A stretch of 64,000 nt of DNA from Nonomuraea harbinensis (GCF_019396385.1 NZ_JAHKRN010000012.1:1-64000); one strand, 5' to 3'. Positions 1 through 9,235 are shown, counted from the first letter of the stretch. Numbers and translations are program-made. Notes: a model not told the origin generated them from the sequence alone.

Positions 1-227
1 AGCCCCGGCACCCCGTCAGTCATCGGATCCGCTGGTCACGGTGGCGACGTCGGCATCAGGCCCGCGCCCGTCGCTGTCATTACCAACGTCAGCGACGACT
101 CATCGATCACTAAATGCGGCTGGAGTACTAAATCTGAAGAGCCCCGAGAAGGTGCTACTTGCTGTATAGCCACCCGGTGTCCATACTTCCGGTGAAGGCC
201 CTGCTCATGTTTCTACTCTTAAGGACG

Positions 228-758
228 TCATTCCACGCCGCGCCAGTATGTGAGGGTGTGGCTGGTGCTTTTGACCACACTCGGTGAGGACTCGGGCTGC
301 GGCCAAATTTGCAGCAGGTAGCGATCAACGGCGGCATTCCCCGGAGCTAGACTGTTCACCTTGGAACCTTCGTCCATGTTGGCGGCGTGATATCGCAGTC
401 GATACCACCCCGGCCCCGAGGGCAGCTCTGGGAGCGGATGGTCGCCGCTTTCTCCAGACCACTCGGCTATGCGGAGATGCTCCGACATGGACCAGAAGCT
501 GATCTCCACGATGTCTTCGTATCCGTCTAAGTCCGTTCCCGGGTCGTGGTCGGCCACGACTACGGAGAAATCGACCGGGCCCGTGTGTAGGCCCGTGACT
601 AGGAAGGCTTTACCGTCTGCGGCTCGGATGATCCCGACCGGGTTCTCCGGGTGATCCTTGGGGCGGGACTCCGGAATCGGAAATTCATCGCTTGCGTCGA
701 CGAGATAAGCCTGCTGGTAGTGGACGTGAAGAACGAACCCGATTTGTGTCGTGGCCAT
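228..758 (-). CDS. Hypothetical protein, 176 aa
   Basis: I do not recognise this family. The product is acidic, lacks a signal peptide or membrane segment, and has a beta-rich pattern (alternating hydrophobic strands with DxDPGTD and PGWYRLRYHA stretches), so it looks like a small soluble beta-sandwich or immunity-like protein. I chose the ATG at 758 over an in-frame TTG three codons upstream; neither has a strong Shine-Dalgarno. It stands alone, with the transposase-derived scar downstream of its start on the other strand. GC-rich third positions support real coding. Function unknown. Confidence 0.6.
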   Translation of the reverse strand: MATTQIGFVLHVHYQQAYLVDASDEFPIPESRPKDHPENPVGIIRAADGKAFLVTGLHTGPVDFSVVVADHDPGTDLDGYEDIVEISFWSMSEHLRIAEWSGESGDHPLPELPSGPGWYRLRYHAANMDEGSKVNSLAPGNAAVDRYLLQIWPQPESSPSVVKSTSHTLTYWRGVE

Positions 759-1023
759 GGCCGACAAGCATACAGTTGTCGACCAATGTTTCAGTCGAGC
801 GTATCGGGCTTGCTACGGTACAGAGTCAAGGTATTGCCGGTGGCTGGGGAATCCCACATCAGAAGCCCCTACACCAAGACCGTTGCGTTCTCGGTTGGTG
901 AGACTCTGCACCCCTGGGCCGAGTAGCCCAGTGAGGGCGCCCAGTGCGGAGATGACAAACGCGACCCCTGATGATCGTCGGTGTCTAGCCAGTCGATCAA
1001 GAACAGGGGCCGCGTTCGCGTGC

Positions 1024-1345
1024 CATCATCCCCGATCAACGTGCTCTCTCGCCACCTGGAGCACGTCACCCTCACCGACCCGGCCATCGACCTGCCCACC
1101 CTGGCCGAGGTACTGGACACCGTGCCCGACCCCCGCAGCCGCAGCGGACGCCGCTACCAGCTAGGACCGATCCGATCCTCGCCTTAACCATGCTCGCCGT
1201 CCTCAGCGGAGCGACATCACTGGCACAGCTCGCCAGGTTCATCGCCGGGTACGACCCCGCCCTGCGCATCCAACTCGGCCTCCCGGCCACGACGCGGCCG
1301 GCCGCCTCCACCCTGGGACGGCTGCTGGCCCGCCTGGACGGCGAC
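1024..1345 (+). pseudogene. ISAs1-type transposase N-terminal remnant
   Basis: The translation shows the typical N-terminal block of ISAs1-like DDE transposases: LPTLAEVLDTVPDPRSRSGRRY, then (after a 2-nt frame change near 1170-1180) LTMLAVLSGATSLAQLARF and LGLPATTRPAASTLGRLLARLDGD. The catalytic DDE domain is missing: the reading frame changes into unrelated coding sequence near 1345. It is therefore a dead 5' fragment, probably left by an insertion followed by a deletion that joined it to a lanthipeptide-type gene tail. Family naming is from remembered sequence pattern, not a search. Confidence 0.7.
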
Positions 1346-1346
1346 G

Positions 1347-1535
1347 CTCGCAGCGGATGGGCGGCTGCACCGAGGGTTACGCGCCGCCCTGGCCCACCAT
1401 GTCGTCTTCTCCTGGAACCGGCTCGGCCTGCCCTACACGACCCAGGCCGTCCTGGCCCACACCGCGAAGAAGGTCGTGTTCGGGAGCGACCCCACGGTCC
1501 CCGTCGCGGACGAAACGAGGAACGAAAGAACATGA
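1347..1535 (+). pseudogene. C-terminal remnant of thiopeptide-type (SpaB_C) lanthipeptide biosynthesis protein
   Basis: In the frame starting at 1347 the sequence reads LAADGRLHRGLRAALAHHVV, FSWNRLGLP and QAVLAHTA. This closely matches the C-terminus of the intact SpaB_C-type protein at 46.8-47.8 kb (GHLDRGLRAVLTH, FHWNRLGLS, QGVLAHAA). Only about 55 residues survive, and the N-terminal part has been replaced by transposase sequence. Its TGA stop overlaps the ATG of the next broken gene (ATGA at 1532-1535), so an old operon link is preserved. This marks a decayed second lanthipeptide-type locus. Confidence 0.75.
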
Positions 1536-2515
1536 ACGACTCGCTTCAGCAGATCGCACGGCGCTTCCCTCTGGTCGCCCGCCCCCGGCCAGCGTGCCTG
1601 CCCCTCAAGGCCCGCATCGCCGAGGTACGCGACCTTGCCGATGCGACCAGCCAGCGCACGGCCCCCGACCACCTCACACTCGCCGCGCAAGCGCTGAACA
1701 AGGCGGCACTGATCGCGAGCGACTGCGGCATCCCTATCACGGCCCGATCGCTGTGCTGGCGGCACTTCACCGCCTACCTGCCCGCCCGGCCGCTCGGCGC
1801 ACGCGAAGCCCGCCATGCCCTGGAGCCCCTCATCAACCTCGCCCGGCTGGCCATCCGAGATAACGACGGCACCCGCGCTTACCAACTGCTCGACACCCTC
1901 TTCCACGCCGTCAGCACCGGCCGCGAAGCCGACATTGACGGCCGTCGGGTGTCCTTCGAGTCATTCACGCGCACGGCCGACGATCTTCGCACCGTCCTGC
2001 AGTGGTTCTGGGGTGTCTTCCTGGCGGAAGGCACCCCGGGCGCTCATCAGCGAGGGCCGATGGCATCGAGCGGTAGCCCACGCCGACCAGTACCGGGGCG
2101 TCGGCCAGCGGCTTCTGGACGGCCGCCAAGCCGCCATCGTGGCCCACTGTCTCGCCGGCCACACCGATACCGCCACGTCGCTCGTGGCCGGCAGCACGTT
2201 GTCCCAGCCGTGGGAACACGCGGTCGCGGCTTGCCTGAGCGCGCTGTGCAGGCGGGCGGTCGGATGCTCGGCCGATGACGCCTTCGCCGCTGTCCGTCAG
2301 TACTGCCACGACGTCGACCGCTCAGCAGAGTTGCTGATCTTCCGTACGCGCCTCGGCCTGACCGTCCTTGACCTCGACCAATCCCAAGCCAGCTACGTAC
2401 AAAGCTCTCTGATCGGCGATGTCTTCGCCATGGCAGACGGTTACGCCGCTCGGGAAGTTCTGGCGCACGATCAGGCCAGGGAGATGCTCGGCGCAGCTAA
2501 GAAGCAGGCGCTCGC
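1532..2515 (+). pseudogene. Frameshifted paralogue of the lanthipeptide-linked helical-repeat protein
   Basis: From ATG 1532 the frame reads RRFPLVARPRPAC, ALNKAALIASDCGIP and HALEPLINLARLAIR, each with an obvious counterpart in the intact protein at 47812-48939 (RRFPLVGRPRPAC, ALNKAALVASDCGLG, YMLEPVLNLARLQIR). Around 2030 the homology moves to another frame (EGRWHRAVAHADQYRG, LLDGRQAAIVAHCL, then DGYAAREVLAHDQA), showing a frameshift. The C-terminal end near 2515 is fused to a different TPR protein. Broken by frameshift and fusion, so unlikely to be functional. The cellular role of the family is unknown; it recurs next to SpaB_C-type proteins here. Confidence 0.75.
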
Positions 2516-3220
2516 CTCGGTCGGCTGTCCATCGACGCGAGCAGACACACGGAGGCCAGCAGATACCTCACCGCCACGATCTACGCCGCCCACGAGGCCG
2601 ACGACCTTTCCCTGGCCGGTCACGCCCTCGGGTACATGAGCCTGCACGCCCTCTACCGCGACCAGCCTGGCAAGGCGCTCGCTCTGGCGCGTACCGCTGT
2701 CGATCTCACCAGCGTGGGCACGTCTCCACACGCACGAGCAACCGCACATAACCGCACTGCACGCGCCCATGCCCGGCTTGGCGAGGCCGACGCTTGTAAG
2801 CGCAGCCTCGCTCTGGCGCGAGCCGCGTACGACGCGGAGGCGGGCGAGAGGGAGCCCCGATGGGTCGGCTACGTCGACGAGGTAGAGCTACTCGCCCAGC
2901 GTGGCGCCTGCTTCCTTGATCTGGGGCTGGCCGGCGAGGCGATCACGGAAATCGAGCACACGATCTCACTCGTACAGTCGAGAACGCCGGAGCATGCAAG
3001 AGACCTGGCCCACTACACGGTCCGGCTGGCCGCCGCCTACCTGAGCAAGGGCGAGGTAGCGCAAGCGACGGCCATCGGCGGGAGCGCACACCGAATGTCG
3101 GTCGCCATCGGCTCGGCCCGGGTACGGGAACGCTTCACCGAGTTCATGGACAGCCTGTCCGCTCACAAGAAGGTTCCGGAGGTCCGTGAGCTGGCGGAAG
3201 AGGTGCGGGCGTCCTACTGA
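2516..3220 (+). pseudogene. C-terminal fragment of a TPR-type regulator
   Basis: The frame carries helical repeats (RLSIDASRHTEASRYL, ATIYAAHEADDLSLAGHALG, GKALALARTAVDLT, ARLGEADACKRSLALAR, GLAGEAITEIEHTISL) and ends VRELAEEVRASY. This is the pattern of the C-terminal TPR half of XRE-type actinomycete regulators. No HTH domain precedes it: upstream sequence belongs to the broken paralogue above, and no clear start with Shine-Dalgarno is visible before the internal ATG at 2636. It is best read as the 3' half of a regulator captured at a deletion junction. It ends 7 bp inside the convergent HAD gene. Confidence 0.6.
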
Positions 3221-3930
3221 ACGTCGTCGGCCACCCCCAGGACGGCACGAATGGCGGCCTGGGTATCGCTGAGATCGGTGAGGACGAGTTCGGCGCCGGC
3301 CTCGCGTAGAGTGTCCGCGCTGCATGATCCGGTGGCGACGGCGACAACCCGGGCACCGCCGAGGTGTCCGGCCAGGACGTCGTTCGGGGTGTCCCCGATG
3401 AGCACGGTGTTCTCGGCGCCGAAGGCGTGCCCGTACTTGGCCGTGGCCCGTTGCTGCGCCAGCCGCACGAGCTCGGGACGCTCTTCGTGGTCCATCCCGT
3501 ACGCGCCCGCGTCGAAGTCCACGAACCGGTCGAGTTCGAACGCCTTGAGCTTGCCGATCGCGATCGGCTCCATGTTCCCGGTGAGCACGGACTGGACGAC
3601 GTCCGGGTGGTCGGCGAGTCTGGCGAGTGCCTCCGTCGCTCCGTCCAGCACGCTGCCGCGTTTCCTGATCTCCTCCTCGAAGGTCAGGAAGGACTCGGCG
3701 AGGGCGAGGCCGAACGAGTGCAGCAGCTCAGCCGAAACCTCGATGTGGTGCAGGCGCAGGGTGTCCGCCGTGATCGCGCGTTCGGTGCGGCCGGTCATGT
3801 CGGCGAGCTGGCGCATGGCCTGGCCTGTCGCGGTTTGGAAGGCTTCGGCGTAGATGTTGTGGCTGAGGCCGCCGATGGTGATCAGAGTGTGGTCGATGTC
3901 CCACAGGACCAAGGTCTTCCCGGCGCTCAT
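3214..3930 (-). CDS. HAD-superfamily phosphatase
   Basis: 238-aa haloacid-dehalogenase-type hydrolase, probably a phosphoglycolate-phosphatase-like small-molecule phosphatase in the cytosol. Motif I is LVLWDIDHT near residue 10 (nucleophile Asp and Asp+2), motif II SVLTGN near residue 115, and motif IV VLIGDTPNDVLAG near residue 178, followed by the GGARVVAVATG strand. Length fits the family with a helical cap of the C1 type between motifs I and II. It stands alone, converging with the remnant regulator. Substrate cannot be told from sequence. Confidence 0.88.
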   Translation of the reverse strand: MSAGKTLVLWDIDHTLITIGGLSHNIYAEAFQTATGQAMRQLADMTGRTERAITADTLRLHHIEVSAELLHSFGLALAESFLTFEEEIRKRGSVLDGATEALARLADHPDVVQSVLTGNMEPIAIGKLKAFELDRFVDFDAGAYGMDHEERPELVRLAQQRATAKYGHAFGAENTVLIGDTPNDVLAGHLGGARVVAVATGSCSADTLREAGAELVLTDLSDTQAAIRAVLGVADDVQ

Positions 3931-4254
3931 CGTACGAGCCTAGCCTCCATCTTGTGATTTCGGCATGTATGGATGAGTCCTATCTTCCCAGGTCATAAGC
4001 GCTTTTCTTATGTTCTCGCGTGAAATTCGCCGCGAGAGCCAGAGGCTGGAGAGGCAGTGGGTGGAGTGACCAGAAGGATCGGGTAGAGATTTATACGCCT
4101 GAGGATGACGTTCTTGATGACTTCCCACGCCCTCTGGGGGCAAGGCCTGTTACCTCCGCCAGACTTGCGGATCGTGTCGACGACCGAAAGACCGTTCCAT
4201 CCCACGAGTGAGGCGACTCCGTTCACCGCTTCGAAGGAGCGTGGGCTGCCTGCG

Positions 4255-4833
4255 ATGCTACGTCCACGACGGCCCGGGCTCGCCGCCCTTGCGGTCCTGC
4301 TCGTGCTCGGAGGTGCCTTGGCCACCACGCTGCTTGTGCAACGCGCTGATCAGCGGATCTCCGTGATCCGGATCAATCAGCAGGTCGGCTCGGGGGAGGG
4401 ATTCCGGCCGGCGGTCATGCAGGAAGCGCTGATCGCCGACGCCGGCGGGGAGTACGTGCTGTGGTCGGAACGCGAGCAGATCGCCAGGACAGTGGCCGCG
4501 GTGACGATCCTTCCTCACACGTTGCTCACCCGGGCGATGACCACGACGGCGAGCGAGAAACTTGCCGCGGGCAAGGCGCGGGTGGGGTTGGCGCTGAAGC
4601 CGGGTCAGGTGCCGAGCGAGTTGAAGCCGGGATACCGGGTGCAGATCATCCATGCCCACCACACGGGGCAGGCCAGTCTTCTGGCGCCCAGCGCGCTGGT
4701 GGACAGCGTGGTCGAGCAGCGCAACGGCACGACGATGGTCACGGTCGTGGTGGACAGCGCCGCGGCTCCGGAGATCGGAGCGCGCGCGGCGGCTGGTGAC
4801 ATCGTGATCGTGGAGCTGTCCGGCGAGCGTTAG
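4255..4833 (+). CDS. Membrane-anchored SAF-domain (CpaB/RcpC-like) protein
   Basis: 192 aa from ATG 4255, preceded by aaggag at 4234-4239. An in-frame ORF extends upstream, but the ATG at 4255 places the single transmembrane segment (LAALAVLLVLGGALATTLL) at the N-terminus, as expected. The remainder resembles a SAF/CpaB module: ILPHTLLTRAMTT then a periplasm-type beta-clip region with LKPGQVPSELKPGYRVQII and GDIVIVEL. In Flp pilus systems such proteins sit in the envelope, but no tad genes are nearby, so its role here is unknown. Stand-alone gene. Confidence 0.6.
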   Translation: MLRPRRPGLAALAVLLVLGGALATTLLVQRADQRISVIRINQQVGSGEGFRPAVMQEALIADAGGEYVLWSEREQIARTVAAVTILPHTLLTRAMTTTASEKLAAGKARVGLALKPGQVPSELKPGYRVQIIHAHHTGQASLLAPSALVDSVVEQRNGTTMVTVVVDSAAAPEIGARAAAGDIVIVELSGER

Positions 4834-4918
4834 AACCAATCGAGCACTATAACGAATAGTGGTTGATTGATTACTCTCTGTAGGTGTACTTGTTATGCAC
4901 CTACGGAGGGGGTCCTCA

Positions 4919-5296
4919 ATGGGCAGGGCGCGGGTTGTCTTGGTTGCTGTAGTCGTTGCATTCGGGGTATCAGGAGTCGCATCTCCGGTAGCCGCAGACA
5001 GAGGACCATGGGTCTCTCGCTACAGCGATGCTGGGAAGGCCACGGTCAGCTCCGATCGCAAGACCATCACGGTGTGCGATCTCGATCGCCGGGATGATCT
5101 CCGCTTCAAGGCGGAGTTCGCGACGGCGAATCCGATCGATCCTTCGACCTACACCGTCGTCGCTCCCCAGGGCGGCTGCAACGACGACCGTACGTACATC
5201 AGCCGGATCCAAGTGTTCAAGCTGTGCGTCGGCCGGCCCTCATTCGGCGGCATTGTGTGGGGCGATTGCTACAACCCCGTTCGGCCCCGCCCTTGA
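4919..5296 (+). CDS. Small secreted Cys-containing protein
   Basis: 125 aa from ATG 4919, preceded by a purine-rich ggaggggg at 4905-4912. Residues 1-28 form a Sec signal peptide (MGRARVVLVAVVVAFGVSG, then an AxA-like VAA site before DRGPW). The mature protein is about 95 aa with four Cys (VCDLD, GGCND, KLCVG, GDCYN), suggesting two disulfides outside the cell. I do not recognise a domain. Upstream lie two small inverted repeats (CACTAT/ATAGTG at 4845-4861 and GTAGGTG/CACCTAC at 4880-4904) that could affect its expression. Confidence 0.6.
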   Translation: MGRARVVLVAVVVAFGVSGVASPVAADRGPWVSRYSDAGKATVSSDRKTITVCDLDRRDDLRFKAEFATANPIDPSTYTVVAPQGGCNDDRTYISRIQVFKLCVGRPSFGGIVWGDCYNPVRPRP

Positions 5297-5413
5297 CGCT
5301 CACGTCTTGAACGCAAGGGATCGCGCGTCGGCGCGGCAACTTGCTAGCGTTCACTGCCCGGGTACGACTCTCGACCCGGACCTTGAGGAGTGAGGCGTAG
5401 AGGAAAGGGCCAG

Positions 5414-5899
5414 ATGAACGCTGAGACCGCGGACCTACTCTTGGACGTGGTGCGGCGTCTGGAGAAGAGCATCGTGGCCCGGGAATGCCCCGCCATCGTC
5501 GCGGTCCAGGGCGAGCGCAAGCTCGTCCTGAGCGATTACGACTACCTGCGTGACACGGCGGCAGCAGCGGCATTCGAGACCAGAGCTGCGGAGAAGGCGC
5601 GAGAGATAGGCGTCGACCGATGGGTGCTGGCCGTTCCGCAGGTGTAGATCTTCAAACCGCCGAGCACGATCGCGGTACGCGCTGTCTCGAAACATCCACT
5701 CCGGGAGGGGGAACAAGAAGCCATCACGTGGATGAGCTTCGATCGTGAGAACGGCGTGGACTACGGCCGAGTCGTCTACGCACGCCGCCCCAACGGCGAG
5801 CCCGTCTTCGAGGAACCAGAGATCTTTGACGTGGGGATCCGCCCAAGAGAAACGATGCCCGGATTCGTGCTGCTCCAGAGATGTCCAGGGAAGGAGTGA
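5414..5899 (+). pseudogene. Hypothetical gene interrupted by an in-frame TAG
   Basis: ATG 5414 (after aggaaaggg) opens an 77-codon frame ending VDRWVLAVPQV followed by TAG at 5645-5647. The same frame then stays open for another 83 codons (IFKPPSTIAVRAV, EGEQEAITWMSFDRENG, GRVVYARRPNGEPVFEEPE, FVLLQRCPGKE) to TGA at 5897-5899. Both parts have coding-like composition, and no Shine-Dalgarno-preceded start opens the second part cleanly (ATG 5732 is internal). The simplest reading is one roughly 161-aa gene in which a codon such as TGG became TAG. Family not recognised. Confidence 0.5.
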
Positions 5900-6086
5900 G
5901 GGCCGACTCACGAAGAACCGGCCCTCTGACCAACCTGAACTCTCTGACAAAAGAAAGGTTGAGATCGGTCATCACGAGTCTACGACCTGCCATCGCCATT
6001 GTCAGGGATCCCGGGGCCCAGCGGATGACCCGTACACGAGCCTTGGTTTAGTACTTGTCGAAGGTTAACTCGATGGAAAAGTGGTC

Positions 6087-6125
6087 GATAGTTCATATGG
6101 CCGCTTCGCGGTCATATGAACTATC
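6087..6125 (-). terminator. 18-bp hairpin overlapping the stop codon of the lipoprotein gene
   Basis: Arms at 6087-6104 and 6108-6125 pair over 18 bp with a single G-T wobble and a 3-nt TTC loop. On the minus strand the stem is followed by a short T-run (ACTTTTCC at about 6075-6082), so it can act as an intrinsic terminator for the protease-lipoprotein unit. The TAG stop of the lipoprotein gene lies inside one arm. The space from 5900 to 6086 holds no recognisable gene. Confidence 0.7.
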
Positions 6126-6540
6126 TCGAGACAGTTGCCTCTCTGATAATCGTGATTGGTCGACGGTCGTTCTTGTCAATCACGACTCGCTCGCCAAGCG
6201 GGTTCGCTAGCTTAAATGGTACAGGAAAGACATGTGCGGGAAGATTGGTGAACTCCTTCTCCCAGGGCCAACTACGGCGACAGGAAGCATCCACGTCAAC
6301 TTCAACGATCACTTCGGATGACGATTCTGTCACTCCCTTGCCCGTTATCCTTTCGCAGAAGGCACCCGTGCTGTCGGGCGCACCGAAGGACAGTTCAACT
6401 GTAAGAGTGCGTTCGTCGGACGACAGTTTCGCTCTGTGAATATCCCAGGGTGAGCTGCAGCCGACTGCTCCGAGTATGGTGCCTGTGATACAGATAAGGA
6501 TAAGTGTTGTCCTGTGCGCCCTGCTGGGAGGAGTAGACAT
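6121..6540 (-). CDS. Putative lipoprotein
   Basis: 139 aa with an N-terminal hydrophobic segment TTLILICITGTILGAVGC: Cys28 follows a lipobox-like AVG, so the protein is predicted to be lipid-anchored outside the membrane. The rest has a beta-strand-like pattern with RTLTVELSFG and two more Cys but no domain I recognise. It starts only 16 nt after the stop of the secreted protease gene and ends in the terminator hairpin at 6087-6125, so it is the second gene of that transcription unit. Confidence 0.6.
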   Translation of the reverse strand: MSTPPSRAHRTTLILICITGTILGAVGCSSPWDIHRAKLSSDERTLTVELSFGAPDSTGAFCERITGKGVTESSSEVIVEVDVDASCRRSWPWEKEFTNLPAHVFPVPFKLANPLGERVVIDKNDRRPITIIREATVSR

Positions 6541-6556
6541 GGTGTCAGAGTCTACC

Positions 6557-9235
6557 CTATTTACGCTTCAGGACATCACCGCCGAAGGCTTCGCGAATCG
6601 TGGTGATATCGGTGAACACCAGCTCACAGTCGCCGAAGAAAGGACTGACGCCGGCGGCTATTACACCTTTCGCGACGACGGATCCGTCACTGCGGAAGGT
6701 GTATACAGGCCCACCTGAGTCGCCATTTTGGGCGCACCCGCTCGGTCGTGTGCCGACGACGATATTGTCTGTTGTTCCACCGTTTGTCTTGCGCCAGGTG
6801 TTGGGGTCCTGAACCTTCCAGTTACAGCTCTGTCCCGACTCCGATCCGCCTACGCAGAACAAGTCATTCTTTATGGAGCGCCGACCGTAACCACCCGTCA
6901 CGGACTTCTTAACGTTCGACCCTGCATTGCCGATGAAGATAGAAGCAGTAGGTGCCACCGGAGCATTCGTACTGACAAGGGCAATGTCACCTAGCCACTT
7001 GTTCTGGCCGGGAAGCGGTACCGTCCCGGTGCCGTTGGAGTAGTTGGTTAGTACGCGTTGGCCGTAGTATCGTGTGCCGTCGTTGGTGACCGACACTGAG
7101 CTGTAGGCGGTCGGCATGCAATGGCCCGCCGTCACCAGTCGTTTGCCTGCTGGAATTTTCCAGGCGAAGGCCATGGTGCATCCCGGGGTGGAGGTGGCGC
7201 TGTAGCGACTGCCGCCGTTGATGAAATCATCGCTGTCGTTCTGTCGGTTGTCGTCGCCATTAAGCAGCTGCATTTCGCTCGCGTTCGGATCGAGTCGGAT
7301 CACGACGGAGTCGACACCGTAGCGTTGAGCCAGAGCCAGTCTGAGCTCAGGTGTGACAGCATTCGCTGTAACCAGAACCTGCCCGCGTTCTGCCCAGATG
7401 CGTGCGGCTATGACATTGTCGGCATTGGGTAGTTGAGTGCTGTTCAGGTTCATGATTTCCCGGGCGACGGATGTCTGGCGGGCGTAGCTGATGGTACTGT
7501 TGGGCACCTGAGGCGTGAAGTTATATGGTTCGCTGGGACCTATCACGCCCTCAGAGTCTTCATCGGTGTCGCCATCGATATACTCTCCGGGAAGAGTCCA
7601 GTCGACACCCCCGAGCTCCAGGTAAGCGGTTCCTGTCAAAGGCGTGGAGCCGATGCTATGGCCATTCGCTGTAGCGGCAGGGACGATGACCTGGCCACTG
7701 ACCATGTCGACATAGGGGTTGGCGAGTTCTTCCGGGTTGGCTTCGGCTCGGTCGATGGCTGAACTGAGGGCATGAGCCTGAGATTCGGCCATTTGAGGCA
7801 TGTCGCTACCCCAATTCGCCGGAGCTTGGATCACTTCCACGCCATCTGGGCCAGCGGGATAAAGGGTGGTGGCGTCGCCGATCGGTGTGAACGTTGCGAT
7901 CAGTTTGGGAGGGTCATTGAAGTCGGTGTCCTCCGATGAAGGGAATACTCGGTAGTTCGCGCTTGCGTTCTCATTGGGCGACATTAGAACGAGTCCGTAG
8001 TTGCCGGCATCCTCCGCCCATTGGCGTGCTATGGGGGTTATATCCCAATTCATAGAAGTCGGGGCACATGATCCACCAACACTATTTCTGTTGATGACGG
8101 CGTTTTCGGTGGTGTTGCTCGGCTGCTCCGCCCATGTAACTGTGGTCGGATCCCAGCGATTGGTGACACGCCGCACCTGTATGCCGGCTCCAACCGTCGA
8201 ACCACAACTGGGTCCGGCGATGTTGAGTAATGACAGAGTGACATTGCTGATTTGCTGCCCGACGAAGGGAGCGGAGTTGAACTTCAAATATGCCCGGGAT
8301 TTGCTGCCGTCCGACTCCGTCCCCGCCTTCAGGAAGGCGCCATCACCGTTCGGAGAGTCTGGGGAAATGCTCCAGACATCTGCGTCTGCTGTGGCAATAA
8401 CGGCGACGGCCGATTGCAAGGTCACTGGATACGCCGTGTCGGCGTCCTCAAGAAAGTTCTGGTCTGGCTTGAGAAGTAGTGTTTGCTTCTCATCTACGGT
8501 CATTAGGGTGGTTTCCACCCTGCCCGTCTCTGCGCTGCGACTCTCGGTGGCTTCGGCGCCACGCATGATGGGTTGCGCAGTCACAGTGAGATTGCGGCTC
8601 CCCTCGCCGACCAGGCGCAGGCGGCCATTGGAATCTCCGCGTAGCGCAAGTTTTTTGCCTCGCACTGGAATCTTGATTTCTAGAGCCTTGGTAGGCCGCT
8701 CGCGTAGGACCAGATCGTAACGAAAGCCTGTGGCAAGTGCGGTCACCACGAGGTCGGTGCCGGATCCCGCCGCATCGGTGTAGGTGGCACGGTTACCCTG
8801 AAGTGTCGGCCTTGGAAGCCTGGTAGGCCATGCCAGAGTGAGAGATTGCGCGGGGGTGAAGGTAAAGGTGGTTGCAGGATCCGAATCCTCCCCATGAGGA
8901 AGTTTCAGATCACCCTTAATCACCTTGGGTCTGATTTCATCGCCCTGAGCTGTGAGGGTAGGGTCGATCCATGCCCATGCGCCTTTTTTCTTGACCCGGA
9001 CTGGCCTTGTCCAAAGCTCTGTCGTGATGTGTCCATCAGGGTGTCGCCAGTAGCGTGCGGTTTCGGTGGCCGCTCCGAGAAGTTCGACAGCACCGCGTTG
9101 TGTGGCTACATCAGTCCCGACCTTGGTGGTTAGGTCCCGCGGGGGATTTGCATGTGCGCTGGGGAGTAGGGGTGAGATGAGGAAGGGGGTTATCAGGAAT
9201 CCGACGACTGCTGCTCGTAATGGGACCGTGCTCAT
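6557..9235 (-). CDS. Large secreted DNRLRE-domain protein with C-terminal S1 (trypsin-like) serine protease
   Basis: 892 aa with a Sec signal peptide (residues 1-29, ending SAHA). Residues about 285-455 match the DNRLRE cell-surface module (SRAYLKFNSAPFVGQQIS, WDPTTVTWAEQP, YGLVLMSPNEN). Residues about 680-885 form a chymotrypsin-fold protease: His705 in VTAGHC, Asp750 in LGDIALV, Ser840 in NGDSGGPVY, all three catalytic residues present. Such proteins act outside the cell. The start has GGAG 4 nt upstream and a promoter at 9272-9300. Codon use is visibly less GC-rich than neighbours, suggesting acquisition from another source. Physiological substrate unknown. Confidence 0.85.
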   Translation of the reverse strand: MSTVPLRAAVVGFLITPFLISPLLPSAHANPPRDLTTKVGTDVATQRGAVELLGAATETARYWRHPDGHITTELWTRPVRVKKKGAWAWIDPTLTAQGDEIRPKVIKGDLKLPHGEDSDPATTFTFTPAQSLTLAWPTRLPRPTLQGNRATYTDAAGSGTDLVVTALATGFRYDLVLRERPTKALEIKIPVRGKKLALRGDSNGRLRLVGEGSRNLTVTAQPIMRGAEATESRSAETGRVETTLMTVDEKQTLLLKPDQNFLEDADTAYPVTLQSAVAVIATADADVWSISPDSPNGDGAFLKAGTESDGSKSRAYLKFNSAPFVGQQISNVTLSLLNIAGPSCGSTVGAGIQVRRVTNRWDPTTVTWAEQPSNTTENAVINRNSVGGSCAPTSMNWDITPIARQWAEDAGNYGLVLMSPNENASANYRVFPSSEDTDFNDPPKLIATFTPIGDATTLYPAGPDGVEVIQAPANWGSDMPQMAESQAHALSSAIDRAEANPEELANPYVDMVSGQVIVPAATANGHSIGSTPLTGTAYLELGGVDWTLPGEYIDGDTDEDSEGVIGPSEPYNFTPQVPNSTISYARQTSVAREIMNLNSTQLPNADNVIAARIWAERGQVLVTANAVTPELRLALAQRYGVDSVVIRLDPNASEMQLLNGDDNRQNDSDDFINGGSRYSATSTPGCTMAFAWKIPAGKRLVTAGHCMPTAYSSVSVTNDGTRYYGQRVLTNYSNGTGTVPLPGQNKWLGDIALVSTNAPVAPTASIFIGNAGSNVKKSVTGGYGRRSIKNDLFCVGGSESGQSCNWKVQDPNTWRKTNGGTTDNIVVGTRPSGCAQNGDSGGPVYTFRSDGSVVAKGVIAAGVSPFFGDCELVFTDITTIREAFGGDVLKRK

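Noticed and set aside
1815..2639. Separate gene in the third frame downstream of the helical-repeat remnant
   Set aside because: Its homology begins only at about 2030 and continues the upstream frame's protein, so it is a frameshifted continuation, not a gene.
4020..4211. Small plus-strand ORF before the SAF-domain gene
   Set aside because: No ribosome-binding site and no recognisable pattern; 3931-4254 otherwise shows no gene.
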